Positions 62,131-64,000 of a DNA stretch of 64,000 bases are shown here, piece after piece; the stretch's first letter is position 1; the number at the start of each line of letters is the position of its first letter. Source of the stretch: Desulfovibrionaceae bacterium (GTDB lineage: Bacteria; Desulfobacterota; Desulfovibrionia; Desulfovibrionales; Desulfovibrionaceae); assembly GCA_028689675.1 (NCBI GenBank), contig JAQVCS010000011.1, forward strand, positions 26,411 to 90,410, written 5' to 3'. The notes beneath the pieces were generated by a model. The model searched no databases. It was not told the origin of the DNA and saw nothing but the letters and a program-made list of their open reading frames with translations. Made by a program: the position numbers and the translations under genes.

Positions 62131-62763
62131 ATGGAAAAGCTTTTTGAATTGCTCCAAACGCGATGGAGTTTTTTTGCAGAGTTGCTTTTGGAGCATATCA
62201 GCATCTCCATTACTGCAATTACTTTTGCTATGGGGATTGGGCTGCTGCTGGGTGTACTTATCAGCGAATATCGCGGCAGTACAAAAGCAGTCATGGCAAT
62301 CGTTAATTTTATTTATACTATTCCCTCTATTTCGCTCTTGGGCTTTTTGATTCCGCTCTCTGGCATTGGCAACACAACGGCTATTATTGCTTTAACGGTG
62401 TATGCGCTGCTGCCCATGGTGCGTAACACCCATACTGGGCTTAGTAATATAAATCCTTTGCTTATTGAGGCGGTTACAGGCATGGGCAGCACAAGGGCAC
62501 AGGTGTTTTTTACAATAAAACTCCCCCTTGCCCTGCCTGTGATTATGGCTGGCATCCGCAATATGGCGGTGATGACTATTGCTCTTGCAGGCATAGCCTC
62601 CTTTATAGGCGCTGGCGGGCTGGGCGTGGCCATCTACCGCGGTATTACAACAAATAATAAGGCAATGACCGTGGCAGGAAGCCTGCTGATTGCCCTGCTG
62701 GCTATCACGGTTGATTTTTTAATTGGTGCAGTGGAAAAACGTATTGGGCGGCACAAAGCATAA
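62131..62763 (+). CDS. Osmoprotectant ABC importer permease
   Basis: A 210-residue permease of the OpuCB/YehW/ProW-like group: FAELLLEHISISITAITFAMGIG, NFIYTIPSISLLGFLIPLSG and EAVTGMGSTRAQVFFTIKLPLALPVIMAGIR. A GTG three bases earlier is better spaced from AAGGAAGG and is an alternative start. First gene of a glycine betaine/carnitine/choline-type operon; the binding protein follows after 12 bases. Confidence 0.9.
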   Translation: MEKLFELLQTRWSFFAELLLEHISISITAITFAMGIGLLLGVLISEYRGSTKAVMAIVNFIYTIPSISLLGFLIPLSGIGNTTAIIALTVYALLPMVRNTHTGLSNINPLLIEAVTGMGSTRAQVFFTIKLPLALPVIMAGIRNMAVMTIALAGIASFIGAGGLGVAIYRGITTNNKAMTVAGSLLIALLAITVDFLIGAVEKRIGRHKA

Positions 62764-62775
62764 CGAGGAGTTGCA

Positions 62776-63672
62776 ATGAAGTATGTTGGCAAAATCATTG
62801 GGTATGTCTTTGCTCTTGTAGCCATACTGACTTTGCTTGTTGGCTGCGACTCTGGCGCAAAGAATACGCTCTATATGGCAACAAAACCCATGACTGAGCA
62901 GTATATTCTTGGCTACATGATACAGGCGCTTATCGAGCAGAAAACGGATTTGACGGTGAAGATTACCGAGGGCGTGGGCGGGGGAACGTCCAATATTCAG
63001 CCTGCCATGGAAAAAGGCGAGTTTGACTTGTACCCCGAATACACGGGCACAGGCTGGAATGCGGTTCTCAAAAAGGACGGACTCTACAAGGAAAGTATGT
63101 TTGAGCAATTGCAAGCTGGTTATGCCGCATTGGGTATGACATGGGCGGGCATGCTGGGCTTTAACAATACCTTTGGCCTTGCCGTTACCAAGGAAGTGGC
63201 AGCAAAATATGGCTTGCAGACCTATTCTGACTTGGCAGCAGTGGCCAATCAGCTCACCTTTGGCGCGGAATATGACTTTTTTGAGCGCGAGGATGGCTAT
63301 AACGCGCTTCGCACTACCTATGCTTTAGTGTTCAACAAGACGATGGATTTGGACATTGGCCTAAAATATGATGCTATTCGCCAGCGCAAAATTGATGTGA
63401 TGAATATTTTTACCACCGATGGGCAGCTTTCTGTTGCGGATGTTGTGGTGCTTGGCGATGACAAGGGGCTGTACCCCTCCTATGTTTGCGGTTTTGTCAT
63501 ACGCAATGCTGTACTGAAGGCGCACCCCGAATTGCAGCAGATTTTTGACCAGATGAAGGGCTTAATCAGCAATGCTGCAATGGCTGACATGAATTATATG
63601 GTGGAGGTAGGCGGGCAAGAACCAAAGGATGTGGCTTTGAAGTTTCTACAGGCAAAAGGCCTTCTTCAATGA
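62776..63672 (+). CDS. Osmoprotectant-binding lipoprotein
   Basis: A 298-residue OpuCC/OsmF-like binding protein with lipobox LLVGC (Cys24), so it is membrane-anchored in the periplasm. GVGGGTSNIQPAMEKGEFDLYPEYTGTGWNAVL, DLAAVANQLTFGAEYDFFEREDGY and RQRKIDVMNIFTTDGQ are the family motifs. It overlaps the ATPase gene by 4 bases. Confidence 0.92.
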   Translation: MKYVGKIIGYVFALVAILTLLVGCDSGAKNTLYMATKPMTEQYILGYMIQALIEQKTDLTVKITEGVGGGTSNIQPAMEKGEFDLYPEYTGTGWNAVLKKDGLYKESMFEQLQAGYAALGMTWAGMLGFNNTFGLAVTKEVAAKYGLQTYSDLAAVANQLTFGAEYDFFEREDGYNALRTTYALVFNKTMDLDIGLKYDAIRQRKIDVMNIFTTDGQLSVADVVVLGDDKGLYPSYVCGFVIRNAVLKAHPELQQIFDQMKGLISNAAMADMNYMVEVGGQEPKDVALKFLQAKGLLQ

Positions 63673-63875
63673 GCGCCTTGGCAGAGCTTTTAACCGCAAT
63701 TGAATATAGGCATATACGCAAAGAATACGACGGCACGCCCATTATCCCTGATTTTAGCTTGAAAATAGCACAGGGCGAGTTTGTCACGATTATCGGCTCT
63801 TCTGGTTGCGGTAAAACAACGCTGCTCAAAATGGTCAACGGGCTTGTGCCCCCTACCTCTGGCGCAATGCTCATA
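63669..63875 (+). pseudogene. Osmoprotectant ABC ATPase interrupted by an insertion sequence
   Basis: The first 69 residues are a normal ATPase start, with IRKEYDGTPIIPDFSLKI and Walker A GSSGCGKTTLLKMVNG. After SGAMLI the homology stops and the frame continues into foreign sequence (ending at 63968 after about 30 unrelated residues). Signature, Walker B and switch regions are missing on this side. The rest of the gene may resume beyond the element outside the window. The importer is probably inactive unless another ATPase substitutes. Confidence 0.85.
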
Positions 63876-64000
63876 TGTGTGATTCATAGACATCGTTTCA
63901 ATTTTCCAATACCCTTCCCTTATGGAAAAAGAAGTTCGACAACGCCTTCAGTGGGTCAATCTGTATGAGGAATCCAGAAACGCTGGACTTGTTTGTCGGC
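63876..64000 (+). mobile_element. Left end of an IS481-type insertion sequence
   Basis: Foreign sequence begins at about 63876 with TGTGTGATTCATAGACATCG, a plausible terminal inverted repeat starting TGT. It breaks the ATPase gene and contains a transposase start. The right end, and thus the target duplication, lies outside the window. Confidence 0.75.
63922..64000 (+). CDS. IS481-family transposase, N-terminal fragment (cut by window edge)
   Basis: From the ATG at 63922: MEKEVRQRLQWVNLYEE followed by SRNAGLVCR, the typical N-terminal helix-turn-helix start of IS481-type DDE transposases. Only 26 residues lie in the window; the DDE core is beyond it. Confidence 0.72.
   Translation, partial: MEKEVRQRLQWVNLYEESRNAGLVCR

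Overview
The window looks like chromosome from a Gram-negative sulfate-reducer-type bacterium, most likely Desulfovibrionaceae. This is inferred from an RNase E/G with a giant N-terminal extension, QueH, a NikKMLQO-type nickel ECF transporter, Tat-exported flavodoxins, a type I-E CRISPR system and a type III secretion chaperone/substrate pair. GC content is moderate. Three tRNA genes (Glu, Asn, Ser), each with a recognisable promoter, punctuate the region.

Layout. 1-5.7 kb: start of polyphosphate kinase, tRNA-Glu, a Cys-rich Ppx/GppA-like HD protein, an alanine/glycine:cation symporter and release factor 3. 5.8-9.4 kb: a nickel ECF transporter operon on the minus strand. 9.8-13.6 kb: RNase E/G, QueH and tRNA-Asn. 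13.7-17.6 kb: a minus-strand redox cluster of small exported or detoxification-type proteins (carboxymuconolactone decarboxylase-like, cyclophilin-like, two flavodoxin-type proteins, tautomerase, ABM monooxygenase). 18.4-21.4 kb: a PTS EIIC-EAL fusion and a secreted protein of unknown function. 22.1-32.6 kb: a complete type I-E CRISPR-Cas locus in the order cas3-cse1-cse2-cas6e-cas7e-cas5e, then a terminator-like hairpin, cas1-cas2 and an array of 35 repeats. 32.6-35.5 kb: a CesT-like chaperone and a 769-residue probable type III secretion substrate. 35.8-37.3 kb: a lone trpB under a classical attenuator whose leader peptide has three consecutive Trp codons and appears to be leaderless. 37.6-39.7 kb: panB-panD and a flavodoxin-type reductase.

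40.0-59.6 kb holds the most interesting locus, one long plus-strand cluster. It combines (a) parts of the 'Nit1C' nitrogen-starvation/cyanide-assimilation cluster: an MSMEG_0572/Sll0783-like protein, a radical SAM-GNAT fusion and an AIR-synthase-like protein; (b) the complete FdrA/DUF1116/DUF2877/carbamate-kinase set that acts as oxamate carbamoyltransferase in anaerobic allantoin catabolism; (c) a GlcD/GlcF-type FAD and Fe-S oxidoreductase pair; (d) a NitT/TauT-type ABC importer; and (e) an amidohydrolase where Nit1C has its nitrilase, a methyltransferase and an AMP-forming acyl-CoA ligase. A good sigma-54 promoter (39942-39958) with a perfect 22-bp palindrome about 110 bp upstream precedes the first gene, and a sigma-54 activator closes the cluster. 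My reading is a sigma-54-controlled pathway that imports a small nitrogen compound, turns it into an N-carbamoyl (ureido) acid, oxidises it and conserves the carbamoyl group as ATP. The substrate cannot be read from the sequence.

59.8-64 kb: a dienelactone-hydrolase-like protein, tRNA-Ser, a probable 32-residue membrane protein and an osmoprotectant ABC operon whose ATPase gene is cut at about 63875 by the end of an IS481-type insertion sequence running off the window.
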